Shown piece after piece: positions 35,850-48,654 of a stretch of 64,000 bases of DNA. A model generated the notes under the pieces. That model was not told the origin of the DNA, made no database searches, and saw only the letters and a program-made list of their open reading frames with translations. Both the position numbers and the translations under genes were made by a program. The first letter of the stretch is position 1. Every line of letters begins with the position of its first letter. Origin of the DNA: Protopterus annectens (taxonomy: Eukaryota > Chordata > Ceratodontiformes > Protopteridae); NCBI RefSeq assembly GCF_019279795.1, contig NC_056727.1, positions 1,210,339,577-1,210,403,576 of the forward strand, given 5' to 3'.

Positions 35850-38090
35850 GGGCTGCTGCGCGGGCCGTTCAGAGAAAGATTCTCTGGACCTGAAGTTCCT
35901 GGGAGCCCCTCTGCCCCTGGGGCGGCATCCTCCCTGTCCTCCTCTGCCACGGAAGGACTGGTTGTCCGGAGCGGGTTGGGATTGCTGCGACTTCCGGAAC
36001 CACATCTTCTTCTGGCCCTTTTGGTTCCTAGAGTAGGACCTCTGGGGCACAGAGAAGCAGATTCCGACGGCAGACAGCGTCTTCCCGTCCTTTTCACTCT
36101 GGGTCAAGGTGTCGCGAACAGTCTTGCCAAAAAGGGCAGAACCATCAAAGGGGGCGTTCACGAAGGATGCCTTGAAGGGCTCTGTGAAATCGCAATGGCG
36201 GAGCCAGGCCTGGCGTCTCGTGACTAGGCCTACTCCTGCAGCTCTAGCGGCTCCCTCAGTAGCATGGGACAGCAACCGCATAGAGGTATTCGTCACGGAC
36301 TGAAGAGTGGCCATACGGGTGGAGTGCAAAAGTTTGTCCTCCTCCGACATGGACTCAGGGGTGGATGCAGCGTATTCTTTAATAAGATTGCGCTGCATCC
36401 TGATAACATGTGCCAGGTAGTTGAGCGCCCTCACTGAGAAGGTCGCTGAACTAAACATTCGCTTCCCCAAGCGGTACATCATCCGAGACTCCTTGCTCGG
36501 AGGATGGACTGAGGGACTCTCCTGGGCGAGTTCCCTCTTGGTGGCTGCTGCCGTCAACATGGCATCTACCGGAGGACCCTTACTCCAGTGGGCACGGTCT
36601 GCAGGGGGGCTAAGGATACGGTTTGGCCTTTTGGGGATTGGCTCCACGGTGTCCGGTTCCTTCCACTCCCTGGTGGTAATAAGGTCCACCAGGGGGTCGG
36701 CAGGAGGGGACACCCAAGAGGTAGACGGGCCCGCTTCGAATGCCTCCAAGAACACGGACTCGTCCGAGGAAGACTTGGGGGCAGACCACCCCCCCTTATG
36801 CGAAGCATTTCCATGATGTCTCCAAAGGAGACATCCTCGGGGGGTGATCTTGGGGAGCCTTCCCCTTCCTCCAAATCCGTGTCTTCTGTTAAAGACTCGG
36901 GGGAGTCTATGTGCCTCCTTTTACATGTATGCTTGCGAGGTGCTTCCTCGGGGGGGCTGTCCGAGGAGCCCTCGCAAGCAGTGTCTTGTTCCAATGGAAC
37001 AGCTTGGGGCATTGGAGCGGGCTGTCCCAGTGGCCGGATGGTGGAAGCCTGACCCAGTGCAGATGGAGCGCGGGAAGGAGCCGAAGCAAGTGCCGGGGGT
37101 CTAGAAGCCCTCAACAGGGCCCTCTCCACTACATCAAAAGCCGAGGGGGAGCCAGCCTCGACCAAAGGATCCGAAAGTCGGCTCCCCCTCGGATCCAGAG
37201 TGGATCGGAGCCGGCCCCGAGACACTCGGATCCGAGGGGCCAGTGCGCTCCGACACAGACGGCGCCTAAGGCACACTGAGTCCCCCGGATCCGAAGCTCG
37301 GAGCCAGGCTCCGAGAGGTCGGATCCGAAACACTCGAGGGCAGGGTTGGATCCGAAGTACCTAGTACTATCGGTGCCGACCCACCCCCGGCTCCGAAGCT
37401 ACCTGGCTCCGAACCTGGGTAGCGGGTCGGAGAAGGAGCTACAGGCTTGAAAAATGGGGTCGAGCTCCCCCCAGGGGGGGGGGGAGCACTCCCATCTGCA
37501 TCTGGGCCTGGATGAACCTTCTCATCATCCGGTCCAGATTGGCATCGGAAAGGCTGTACATAGATCTCGAAGAGGCTACTGAGGTAGGCCTTGAGTGCCT
37601 CCTCGATAGCCTCGACGGAGATCGGGTCTCCTCCTCCTCAGGCCCCGGTGAAAAGCAGACTGGAGACTGGAGCCGAGAAGGGGGAGAACCAGCAGCCAAG
37701 GAGGCCGGAGGAGAAGCCCGCTTAGCTGGCGGGGCCGAAACGGAGGTCTCAGCCCGCCGCTTGTGGTGCTTCTCACTCCAGTCCTTTTTTCTTGCCTCCC
37801 TCTCTTCCAACCCAGCAGCGGGAGGTTGAGTCCCAGGTGGAGGAGGGGGAGCAGGCGAGGAGGGGACCGTAGAAACAGTACCCACCACAGGAGCGGGAGT
37901 CGAGTCCGGGGGGAGAAGTCCCGCCAGGACCAGCTTCAACCTCCGCTCCTTCAATGCCCTGGAGTTGAACCCTGCAGAAATGGAACATCCAGAAGTGAGG
38001 TGTTCAACCCCAAGGCAACGAACGCACCATGTGGCCATCAGCAGGGGAAAGCTTATGGCCACACTCAGAGCACTTCGAAAAAATTGCCTT
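35850..38090 (-). pseudogene. DIRS E gag-like region
   Basis: The Cys-rich start is near 37,990-38,090 (CSECGHKL-like, then CVRCLGVEHL). The middle is Pro/Ser-rich. The conserved C-terminal half follows (VSFGDIMEMLR, GPSTSWVSPPADPLVDL, GKRMFSSATFSVRALNYLA, DGSALFGKTVRDTL) with a glycine/arginine tail (FRGRGGQGGCRPRGRG). It has a few interruptions. Confidence 0.82.
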
Positions 38091-38547
38091 AGGGGCTTCT
38101 GACATAACTAGTCTTTTTTTTTTTTTTTAAAGAAAAGACAAACAATTAGTGCTAACTAGCACACACACAGGCCCCAAACAGCACACACAAACAAAACTCC
38201 GAACTAGCGAGAGGAGGGAATTAAAATAAGTTTTAAAAGTAAGAATTTTAAACCAAAACTATCAATACACTAAAGGGAACCTAATACAATCACACAAAAC
38301 TAACTACAAAAAGGTAATAAAACGCTTTATGAAAGATTTATAAAGACTTAGCTGAAGAGCTCAGACGATCCAATCTGGTTACCAGCGCGGCAAACTAGAT
38401 CTGAGGTCATGTAGGGAGAGCAGGGCATTATGGGTGAGGGGAGGAGCTAAGAGCTCGGATCCATAGCTGGATAAACCATGCCGGTTCGGATCCGATATCG
38501 GATCCATAACCCAAAGGTTGCAGACAAATGAATCTCCTACTTCAGAT

Positions 38548-38934
38548 CACGATATTACGTTGTGTGTAAATAAAGGTCACACAGTCCTTCAACCATCTAG
38601 CTAATGTGACCATAGCAACAGCAGATCCTAATCTAGGTCCAAAACAGGCCAAAAATAACTAGCCAGATTTACAAAAGGGTTTAGTCCTGTTTAAGTAAAA
38701 ATGGATTTGCCTGTGTATATCTAGGGTATCTAGGCAATACTCTCCACTGTTTGAACGATTGGGAAAGAAAACTGGCAATTCAATGGCTTGATTAATGGAC
38801 ATTTCAGAGATCACTTTAGGCAGAGATGACAGATTAGTTCTCAGAGACACTCTATGAAAAATCAAGTATGGACTCTTGATACATAAAGCTTGAAGTTCAG
38901 AAATATGTCTGGCAGAAGTAATAGCGACCAAAAA
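38548..38934 (-). pseudogene. DIRS D recombinase, middle piece
   Basis: This 387-base island lies between E and F. The minus frame gives MVAITSARHISELQALCIKSP (split Arg box), VSLRTNLSSLPKVIS and LDTLDIHRQIHFYLNRT, the recombinase middle seen in all other copies. Confidence 0.85.
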
Positions 38935-39300
38935 TGAGAAGTAATGTACCTACCATAACGTTCCATGTTAGTTGTCTTCTCTCGCCTTCTTTCTTGCTTG
39001 ATGGGTTCGGAGCCGATCCTCGGCTCCGACTCGGCACTTGCTAAGCTCGAGAGTCACTTTTACCAGCTCGAGGCAGCCCCATATCCCATGATGCAAGGCG
39101 GTAAGTACCCAGATCTCGTTTGGTACCTATAGGCAATAACACCTAGCACAAAAAACTTCCCAGAAGGAAAGAAAGGCAAAAAGCCTAAAGGATGGGCTAT
39201 AAGGAAGACCAGACAACTAGCTGGTCTTAAGAAGCATTCTTCCATATAGGGAGAAAAAGGACTGTCCAGGCCAGGGGGCAGGAGGGGGGGGGGGGTCACA

Positions 39301-39400
39301 AGAAAGAAGGCGAGAGAAGACAACTAACATGGAACGTTATGGTAGGTACATAACTTCTCAATGTTAAGTTGTCAATCTCGCCTTCATTCTTGCTTGATGG
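39301..39400. repeat. ICR of DIRS F
   Basis: The sequence is virtually the same as the ICR of element A. It has a complement of the left end up to tacataacttctca, then atgttaagttgtcaatctcg, the complement of the right end. Confidence 0.9.
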
Positions 39401-39479
39401 GACCGCGTCCCTAGCACCTCTATCCTGGGTGGCTCAATGGAACAGACTCTTGAGAACTGTAGAGCCAAAACTGGCTCTA

Positions 39480-42353
39480 TCCCTGGAGGCCAAATCCAAT
39501 TTTTAATGAGAAACAAAGGTATGAGGAGTGGCCCAAGTGGCTGCTGCACAAATAGTGTCTAATGGAAGTCTAGCCTGAAAAGCTGTGGAAGTGGCTAAGC
39601 TTCTGGTTGAATGCGCTTTTGGTTTTGAGCACAGCTGTTTTCCCCTGAGCTGATAGATTTCGGAGATGGTGGAAGAAAGCCATCTAGATAAGGTCACTTT
39701 GGAGACAGGAAGGCCTTTCTTATTTTCAGCATAAGAAAGAAAGAGCTGATCGGATTTCCTGAATTGTTTTGTTCTGTCCAAATAATATCTGAGTTGGCGG
39801 TGAACATCAAGATAATGTAATTTTTGTTCCGATCTGTTTGAGTAATTAGGGAAAAATACAAGGAGGTCAATAGATTGGTTCAAATTATTTTTCGAGGCCA
39901 CCTTAGGCAAAAAGGTTGGATTAGTTCTCAAGGATACCCTGTCTTTGTGGAAGACCAAATAAGGGGGACGAACAGAGAGAGCATGAAGTTCTGACACTCT
40001 CCTTGCCAAGGTAATAGCAACAAGGAAGAGTGTTTTCCATGAAAGAAATTTCAGGGAACATGAAACAGCTGGCTCGAAGGGAGGAAGAATTAAGGATGTC
40101 AGCACTAGATTTAGGTCCCATTGAGGAGGAGGACTCAAGGTTTCAGGAGAAAAATTCCTTTTTTAGAAAGGCTCTACAAAGCCTGTGGGACATAATGTTG
40201 TGATCTGCAAACCCGACATGAAAGTTCGAGATAGCAGCCAACTGAACTTTGACCGTGGAAGATGAAGAGCCAGAGTGAAAGATTTCCGCTAAGAAATCCA
40301 AAACTGCTTGAACAGGGGCAGTAAAGGGATCAATATTTTTAGCTTTTGCCCAACAAGAGAAGTGTTTCCACTTGCTGGTATAAATCCTTCTAGTAGAGGA
40401 TTTAAGGGAAGCCACTATGATATCCCTAACAGGATTAGAGATCATAGGAAGCCTGGCTAAGGAAGGAAGTGGAGCAACCAAGCTGTGAGGTTGAGAGAAG
40501 GAATAGACCGATGCAGCTGACCCGATTGGTGAATCAGAAGGTCTGGCACTGGGTCCAGATGCCACGACTGCACCAATAGGTGACGATGGAGGAACGGAAA
40601 CCAAATTTGTCGAGGCCAATAGGGAGCAATGAGAATCATTTTGGCTCTCAAAACGGTGGCTTTCTGGAGTACTTGTGGAATCAACGGAAAGGCATAAAGA
40701 AGTCCCTGGGGCCAATCCTGGGTTAGAGCGTCTCTGGGGGGATGGCCTTGCAGTGGGAAGAGAGAAAAGAAGTCTGGGCATTTGCTGTTTTGGGGAGTAG
40801 CAAAAAGATCGCAACATGGGTGGCCCCATTCTAGAAAAATCTCTTCCACTATAGATTGTTTGAGAGACCACTCGTGAGGCATGAGAATAGCTCTGCTCAA
40901 TCTGTCCGCTAGAATGTTGGTTTTCCCAGGGATATGCGTTGTTACCAGAAACCGATGAGAGGAGATCGCCCATTGCCAAAGCCTGCGAGCTTCTCAACAC
41001 AAGGGGTATGACTTGGTTCCGCCCTGTTTGTTGATATACCATACTACAGACATGTTGGCTGTGTGAACTGCAATTGTTCCCAAAGGAAGAAAGTTGTTGA
41101 GGGCTTGCAACGTTAAAAGCACTGCTCTCATCTCTAGGACATTTATGTGCAGGTGGTATTCGAACGGTTGCCACGTCCCATGAACCATCCTGCCCTGATA
41201 ATGACCCCCCCCACCCGATCAGGGAGGCATCCGTAGTGACTGTGGCTACCGGGGCCGGGGATACAAAGGGTCTGCCTTGATGAATCTGGGGAGAAGAAAT
41301 CCACCATGATAGATGATTCTTGCAAATTTGTGTCACCAGGATTTGGTGACGCATGGGAAGTTGTTGGTAAGACCACTGGATGAACAACATCCATTGAAGA
41401 AGACGCATGTAGAAGCGGGCCAAGGGAAGAAGAGTAATGGCCGCAGCCATGAGGCCTAACACCTTCAGAACCATTCTGGCTTGCACCTTTTTGCTGGCCA
41501 GGATGATCCGCACATGACTTTGGATATCTGAGATTCTTTGGTCTGTGAGGGTTGCTGACATCCGAACAGTGTTTAAGTTTGCGCCTATGAAAGTAATAGA
41601 CTGGCAGGGCAATAAGGAGGATTTTTCGTAGTTGATCGAAATTCCTAACTGAATGCAGAGATTTAGTGTGTAATCCCTGGCTTGAAGAAGTTGATGCCTG
41701 GTGGTGGCTGAAAGGAGCCAGTCGTCGAGATACGGAAACACCTGGAATCCTTGACGTCTCAGGTGAGCCGTGACCACTGCCATACATTTGGTGAACACTC
41801 TGGGGGCTGTAGTGAGACCAAAGGGCAGGGCTCTGAATTGAAAATGACTGGACCCCAGCCGAAAGCGGAGAAACTTTCTGGAGCGTCTGTGAATTTTTAT
41901 GTGATAGTACGCGTCCTGAAGGTCTATTGAGCACATCCAGTTGTCCTTTTCTAGGAAGGGCAAAATTGATTGAAGTGTGACCATTCGGAATCTTGTCTTT
42001 CTCACAGACCTGTTGAGTCTGCTGAGATCCCATATTGGTCTCCAGTCTCCCGTCTTTTTGGGGACCAAAAAGAATCTTGAGTAGATTCCGGGCTCTGGAT
42101 GGTCTGTTGTAACTGGCTGAATGGCCCTTTTTTGTAGAAGCTTTGATACTTCTAACCTTGCAATTTCCCTTAGACCGGGTGGCACATCTGGAAGGGAATT
42201 TTTGTGAGTGAAAGGACTTTCCTCGAAAGGAATCTTGTAACCCTCGGATATGATCGACTGTACCCATCTGTCTTGAGAGAGAGAACGCCAGGCTTCTGGG
42301 TACAGCGATAGTCTTACCCCGACTGCCTCCAAGGATGGACAGTCGGGCAACAT
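39480..42353 (-). pseudogene. DIRS F RT, RNase H and recombinase region
   Basis: A long open frame (736 codons, 40,143-42,353) carries RT words RPIWDLSRLNRSV, MCSIDLQDAYYH and FPYLDDWLLSA. The RNase H words (HINVLEMRAV, NMSVVWYINKQGG) read in another frame overlapping it. The recombinase has AITLARRVSELHAL, KAHSTRSLATS and ATPHTFVSHY. This overlap of frames is characteristic of DIRS elements. It is not intact overall. Confidence 0.87.
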
Positions 42354-42542
42354 CTCAGGGATGCTGGAAGGGCTTGTCAGAGAGAGGCTCTCTGCTTCCC
42401 TGGTTTTGTGGACCCCTCTGCCTCTAGAGCGTCTGTTATTATTACCCCTCTGCCTCTAGGAGTAAACTGACCACGTCGTCTGGCGTGACTCCTGGGATTC
42501 TGGAACCACATTTTTCCGCCCTTCTGACCTTTGGGGTAAGGT

Positions 42543-44870
42543 CTAGGAGGGGGTAGAAAAATGGACCCCTACGGCAGAAAGAGTCTTGCCGTCCTGCTCA
42601 CACCTGGTCAATGTATCCTTCACTTGAGGGCCAAACAATGCTGACCCATCCAAGGGAGAATTCGTGAAGGACGCCTTAAAGGGATCTGCAAAACTACAGA
42701 GCCGCATCCAGGATTGACGTCTAAGAGCCACTCCTGTACCCGCGGCTCTACTCGCTCCATCTGCTGCATACGAGATCAGTCGCATGGAGGAGTTAGCTAT
42801 AGAATTAAGCATTCCTAGCTGAGAAGCAATCTTTTCTTGAGCCCCTGCAGCTGTAGGATCCTGCACTACTTCACCTAGTTCCTTAAGGATGTCCCTTTGG
42901 AGTCTGGTGAAGTGACATAAATAGTTCAGCGAACGCATGGCAAAGGTCGCTGAGGAGAACATCCGCTTACCATACCTATCCATGGTCCTAGAATCCTTAT
43001 TTGGAGGATGGACTGGTACGGAAGGATCTGCAAGTTCCTTCTTAGTGGTGGCCGCCACCACCATGGCATCAACAGGGACACCTTTTGTAAGGAATTGCTT
43101 TTCAGAAGGGGCTGTAATAAATTTAGATGTCCTCCTAGGAACTGGCTCTACAGAATCAGGAGCAGCCAAAGCCTTTCGAGCAATAACCTCCATAAGGGGG
43201 TCGAAAGGTGGAGACACCCAGGAGGTGGAGGGTCGAGATCCAAACGCCTCTAGGTATACCGACTCATCCTCGGAGGGATTTATGGAGGGCCAATTTCCCC
43301 TCTGTTTTAGGAGTTCTAGGATGTCTGAAAAGGAGACATCCTCAGAGGGGGATCTTGGGGATCCCTCCGACTCATCTAAGTCGGTATCTGAAGTGGTAGA
43401 CTCAGGGGAGTCCAGGTGTTTCCTCTTACAAGTCCTCTTGCGCGGAGGATCTCCTGACTGGTCAGGGGAATCCTCGGAAGAGGGGGTTCTTCCCAGTGGG
43501 GAAACCTGAGGCGGTGGATCCCTAGGTCCGGGAGCAAGAGAGATGGAAGAGATATCGACAGGCACTGTAGAGGGAGGAGCTAAGGGAATAGACTGCTGAC
43601 TGAGCCCAGTGGCCAGCACACTCTTCATCACCTCGAAGGCCCCCCTCCCAGGGAGATCAGAGACAACCCGTTCAGAAGAAACTGGGACTCCCGGGCCCAC
43701 CGAAAGGGAAGGCTCCGAGGCCGATGTCGGAGCCGAGCTCCAAGGCCGAAGCTCCAAGGGGAAGAGTGGGGTCGGACAAGGGTCCGATGCCACTCACCCC
43801 CTCGGAGGAGACCAGGGAAGCCCGACCACCGAATCCCTCCAAGGAAGGTCTCGAGGAGGAGATAAGAGTAGATGCTGAGGGTGCAGAAGGAGGTGGTATC
43901 TGCCCCTCAGCCATAGCCGTAACTATTCCCGTAGACTCCAGCTCCAAACTTTGTTGTAGAGTCGAAGGAGGAACTTGAAGGGGGTGTGGACTAATAGTCG
44001 TCTGTTGAGAAGGACTATGAAGCATCTGGGCCAGTGCCTGTGATTTTAATAATCTACTTACCACCCTCTCTAAATCATGGTCAGATAACCTGGATGACCT
44101 AGATGATCGGCTCCGATGGCTCCATTCCGAAAGAAGAGGTGAGGCCGGAGCCGACAGAATCGGTTCCAAAGAGGGGGACCTGGACCTCTTCCTCGAAGGA
44201 ACCATCGGAGCCGACAAACCCACTGATCCAGTCGGAGCCGATAATTTTTCGGCTCCGAGAGATGATCTAGATGCATCGGCTCCAGCCAGAGCCGATGCAG
44301 GCATCGAAATAGCTGTGTCGGAGCCGGTCGGCACCGACACCGAAGCCTGGGCCACATGGTGGTCGGAGCCAGTACTCGGAACCGACACCAAAGTGACCAT
44401 AGAAGTATCGGCACCGATAGCCATCGGTGCCGAAGATTTAGCCAAGGTCGGATCGGCTCCAGTCGGAGCCGATCTCGACTCCGACATAGTCGGAGTCAAG
44501 GCCGAAGGCTTTGGAACAGAAGCCTGGGCCTTAGACTTGGAAGACTTTAAAAGTGTAGCTCCAACTCCACCAGGCACAAATAAATCAAGGCTCCAGAAGT
44601 AAAAAATGCTTTAATAACTTGGAAGGCTTTCCCAGAGCCGATTTGGCCGGGGAGCCCTCCGGTTTAAGGAGTCCCCTTAAAATGAGTTTGTTTCTCCTTT
44701 CCTGCAGGACTTTCTAGCTAAAAGAATGACATATTGCACAGGAGTCCTGCAGGTGGAGAGGTCCCAGGCAGTATAAACAAGAAGTGTGACCGTCTGTCAG
44801 AGACATCTTCTGACAGCACGAGTCACACTTCTTAAAGCCTGAGACCCTCTGCTCTTTGGACATAGTGGAT
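42543..44870 (-). pseudogene. DIRS F gag-like region
   Basis: The Cys-rich start is near 44,730-44,860 (FKKCDSCCQKM, CLYCLGPLHL). The middle stretch is dense in CGGAGCCGA-type words (44,100-44,540), and the conserved C-terminal half matches that of A (SFSDILELLKQRG, DGSALFGPQVKDTL). It is broken in a few places. Confidence 0.82.
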
Positions 44871-45319
44871 ACAAAAACAGTACACACACAGTCCCAAACA
44901 AACAATTAAAATTAAAGCATAAGCAGTAAAAACCTCACACACACACACACACCCTAACAGGGGGGGGGATGGGAGGGAAGGAAGGCCTGACTAAAAAAAT
45001 TAAGGAGGAAGGATAATTTTAGTCAAAAAGGGGCTTACAATTAACTAAAAATGAAAGATTTCTAAGAAAAAATAGTTTTAAAGTGAAAAGGGGCTAAAAG
45101 CAGTATAAATTTATACACTTACCAGGAGCTGGTAAAAGGAGGACCTCATCAGCGAAGCGGCAAACGAGATCTGAGTATTTACCGCCTTGCATCATGGGAT
45201 ATGGGGCTGCCTCGAGCTGGTAAAAGTGACTCTCGAGCTTAGCAAAGTGCCGAGTCGGAGCCGAGGATCGGCTCTGAACCCATCAAGCAAGAATGAAGGC
45301 GAGATTGACAACTTAACAT

Positions 45320-45397
45320 CAAGGTTTTCCATGACAAATACTTGAGGTCGCAAGAAGAGGCTGGTTCGAAAGGTGACATTATCAGAGCTTGTAGAAA
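45320..45397 (-). pseudogene. DIRS D recombinase, 78-base island
   Basis: This island lies between F and G. The minus reading gives a CDLKYL-like strand with a PFEPA word, which in other copies directly precedes the recombinase strand found in the neighbouring D piece. It shows that F and G are separate insertions. Confidence 0.75.
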
Positions 45398-45729
45398 GTA
45401 CAGTTGTGTACACTTACCATAAATGTAGATGTTCGAGTGTCTTCACTGTTGCAGTCAACACTGTAGGGTTCTCCCCTGCTGGCAGGCAGTCCCCGGTCGG
45501 CCAGAATCCCAAAGTCTGGGTCCGGAGTTGGATGCTCAGCCACGCTCCCTGACGTCAGTGCGCCATGAGTACAAAACTGGCAGCCGAAGCCATGTTCTCC
45601 AGTTTTTCTTGCCCCAGATGTCAGGTGATCCAAAATGAGAATAACCCCATACCCTTTTGCAAATACACCTCAGAAGAAGGGAACCTCACAAAAGAAAAAA
45701 TAAGAGGGGACAGGAGGGAGGGTAACCCA

Positions 45730-45835
45730 GACTGCAACAGTGAAGACACTCGAACATCTACATTTATGGTAAGTGTACACAACTGTACTATGTTCATCGT
45801 GTTTCACTGTTGCAGTCATCACTGTAGGGTTGAAT
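45730..45835. repeat. ICR of DIRS G
   Basis: The sequence gactgcaacagtgaagacac to gtgtacacaactgtact complements the left outer end. The next part, atgttcatcgtgtttcactg onward, complements the right outer end at 50,840-50,864. Confidence 0.88.
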
Positions 45836-45861
45836 CCCAAAGCAAAATAAAAGGGAGGTGG

Positions 45862-48654
45862 TCATAAAGCAGAGGGGGTGGCTAAAAGGCCCTGCAAAAC
45901 AGCAGAAGCAAAGCCTGCCCTAGACTTAGAGTACAGAGGTAGATTGTAGTGCTTGGAAAAAGTATGCACTGAACTCCAAGTTGCAGCTTCCAAAATGTCT
46001 TTGGTAGGAACTCCCCTGAGGAAGGCAGCTGAAGTGGCAGCAGCCCTGGTAGAGTGAGTCCTTATACTCCCTGGGATTTGCTTTCCATGGTGTGAATAAC
46101 AAAATCTGATTCCATGAGCAATCCATTTAGAAATGGTCTGTTTTGAAATGGCTTTGCCTTGGGAACTGGAAGCATAAGAAACAAACAATTGCTCTGATTT
46201 CCTGATGTCCTTGGTTCTGTCCAGGTAAAAACATAGTTGTCTGTGTACATCCAAGGAATGCAAGATCCTTTCCCCCTTATTTTGAGGACTGGGGAAAAAA
46301 CTTGGCAGGTGAATAGTTTGATTTAAAGCCACTTTGGAAACCACCTTAGGCATGAAAGTAGGATTAGTCCTTAAAGACACCCTGTCTTGGTGTAAAATAA
46401 TGTAAGGTTCCACAGCCATGAGAGCTTGCAACTCCGAAACTCTCCTGGCAGAGGTCAGATGTGGCAGCAGGCTCAAAAGGAGGTAAGGTGAGTTTTTCCA
46501 AGACATAGTTGAGATCCCAGGCAGGAATGGGTGGAGATCTAGGGCCCTTAAATTCTTAGCTCCTCTGAGAAACTGTCTCATGAGCTGGTGGGAAAAGATT
46601 GGAGGGTCTGTATTATAATGAACAGAGAGAGCAGAGACATGTATCTTTATGGAAGAGAAGGAGAGACCCTTATGTAATAGGTCTGTCAGATAAAGTAAAA
46701 TCAGAGGAATATTAGGAATAACAGGATCCGAATCCTGAACCTGCATCCAGGTGCAAAATCTTTTCCATTTTCCTGCATAAGATTTTCTAGTGCTAGGATG
46801 TCTGGCTTCTAAAATGACATCCATAACATGTTTGGGTAAGGGAGAATGAATCATAGACCCTGGATTAGCCAGGCAGCCAGGCTGAGAGTTTTGACATGGG
46901 AGTGCAGAACCTGACCCTGGTGTTGGGACAGAAGGTTCGGAGTCTGAGGTAAAACCCAAGGGGGCTCCTGGGAAAGGTTTTTCAGTGTTGGATACCAAAA
47001 CTGTCAAGGCCAATTTGGGGCCAGTAAAATTATCATCTTGGGCTTGCCCTGCTTGATCTTTAATAACACCTGTGGAAGAAGAGGTAGAGACGGGAAGGCA
47101 TACCCAGAGAGGTTTCTCCAACTGAATGATAGTGCATCCACTTTCCATGCTAGTTCGTGAAATGTCCTTGTGCAAAAAATCTGTAGTTGATGGTTGAGGT
47201 GGGATGCAAAAAAATCTATGTGTGGGCATCCCCAGGCTGCTGTAATCATCTTGAATATTTCGGTGTCCAGCATCCATTTGTGTGGGTCTGACAGGTTCCT
47301 GCTCAGACTGTCTGCCAGGATGTTTTGTTTCCCTGGTAGGTATGGAGCTTGTAGGCCCATTTTGCAAGCTAGAGCTGTGTTCCATAGATTCATGGCTAGT
47401 CTGCAAAGGGGGTAGGATTGTGAACCCCCTTGCTTGTTTATGTACCACATAACTGTGGTATTGTCTGTCCGTATCAGTAGTTGTCCTGGTTGTAGAAGAT
47501 TCCTGAAGGCCAATAGAGCGTTCTGAACAGCTAACATTTCCTTTAGATTGATATGCAGGTGCTTCTGATCCTTTGTCCAAAGGCCCTGCAGACATGTGCC
47601 CTGCAAATGGGCTCCCCATGCATAATCTGAGACATCCGTGGTTAGTATCTGGCTGGCTGGAGGCAGACTGAAGGCTTTCCCTTTGTTTTGAATACATGCC
47701 TTGGACCACCAAAGGAATTCTTTTTGAAGACAGGGCAGGACAGTGATCTGTGGGTCTAAACTGTGGCAATGCTGGGACCATACACTTTTTAGGTACCACT
47801 GTATTTTCCTCATATGCAGTCTTGCATATGGTACGAGAAGGATGCAGGAGGCCATGTAACCCAAAGCCTGCAGGAATTTCCTTGCAGATAGCTAAGTTAG
47901 TGACGCCAAGGTTTTGAAAATTGAAGCCAGCTGTAATTGTTTTTAGGATGTCAGAAATGCCATCTGGGTTGTTGTGTTTAGAAGAGCACCCAGAAAAGTT
48001 ATCTGTTGTGAGGGTGTCAAATTTGACTTTTTTATGTTCACAGTGAATCCCAGGAACTTGAGAAGATTCTGAAAAAAATTCTAGATGCTGGAGTAAGACA
48101 TCCTTGCTGTCTGCTTGAATAAGACAGTCGTCCAGATAAGGGTAAATTTGAATTCCCTTGAGTCTGCAAAAAGCTACTACTGGTGCCAGGCATTTGGTGA
48201 AGACCCTGGGCGCAGTAGACAATCCAAAGGGCAGTGCAGAGAATTGATAGTGCCTCGATCCGGCCTTGAACCTGAGGTATTTTCTGCACTCCTGCCTAAT
48301 GGGAATGTGTAAATAAGCCTCCTTTAAATCCAAAGTTACCATCCATGCATTTTTGCTCAGCATTGGAAGAAGCTGCTGTAGAGTAAGCATCTTGAATATT
48401 GGTATCTCGAGAAAAGTGTTCAAGACTGACAGATCCAGAATGGGTCTCCATAAATTTTGCTTTCTGGGGACTAGAAAGAGCCTTGAGTAAAAACCTTGTC
48501 CCATTTCTGAAAGTGGAACTAGTTCTATGGCCCTCATAGCCAAGAGGGCTTCCACCTGGTTTAAGGCCTCTAGCCATTGATGTTTTGGTAGATCCGGCCA
48601 TCCGCTTGGTCTTGGTAGGGTATGAAAATGGAATTTGTAACCTCTTGAAACCAC
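45862..48654 (-). pseudogene. DIRS G RT, RNase H and recombinase region
   Basis: A 930-codon open frame has RT words (RPILDLSVLNTFL, VTLDLKEAYLHIPI, IYPYLDDCLIQ) near its start. Recombinase words lie near its end (LTSARRVSELQAL, RTHSTRAAATSAAF, VHTFSKHYNLPLY with the terminal Tyr). RNase H reads in a second frame inside it (47,004-47,864: LTTDVSDYAWGAHL, HINLKEMLAV, IRTDNTTVMWYINKQGG, ILADSLSRNL). So about 0.9 kb is open in two frames at once, consistent with the overlapping genes known for DIRS. It is not asserted to be functional. Confidence 0.87.

Larger units (their letters stand above)
32519..38547 (-). mobile_element. DIRS-like retrotransposon E, full length, inside D
   Basis: This fossil DIRS of about 6.03 kb is inserted in D's recombinase region. 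The inverted terminal repeats (32,519-32,702 and 38,388-38,547) mirror each other, including the palindromic word TCCGATATCGGATCC. The ICR lies at 32,790-32,885. Parts on the minus strand are gag-like 38,090-35,850, RT 35,800-34,800, RNase H and following segment 34,740-33,950, and recombinase 33,950-32,900. The terminal word TCGGATCCGA also recurs in its gag region. It has a few interruptions and is younger than D. Confidence 0.92.
38935..45319 (-). mobile_element. DIRS-like retrotransposon F, full length, inside D
   Basis: This fossil DIRS of about 6.39 kb is inserted in D's recombinase region. The inverted terminal repeats are at 38,935-39,121 and 45,162-45,319, and the ICR at 39,301-39,400. 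Parts on the minus strand are gag-like 44,870-42,543, RT 42,350-41,480, RNase H 41,300-40,460 and recombinase about 40,460-39,480. Base by base it is nearly the same as element A, differing at only a few positions per line of 60 in most places, including terminal repeats. The two are sister copies of one recently active family. It has a few interruptions. Confidence 0.93.

Noticed and set aside
47004-47864. RNase H frame of G as an independent cellular gene
   Set aside because: Position, motifs and overlap place it inside the DIRS coding region.
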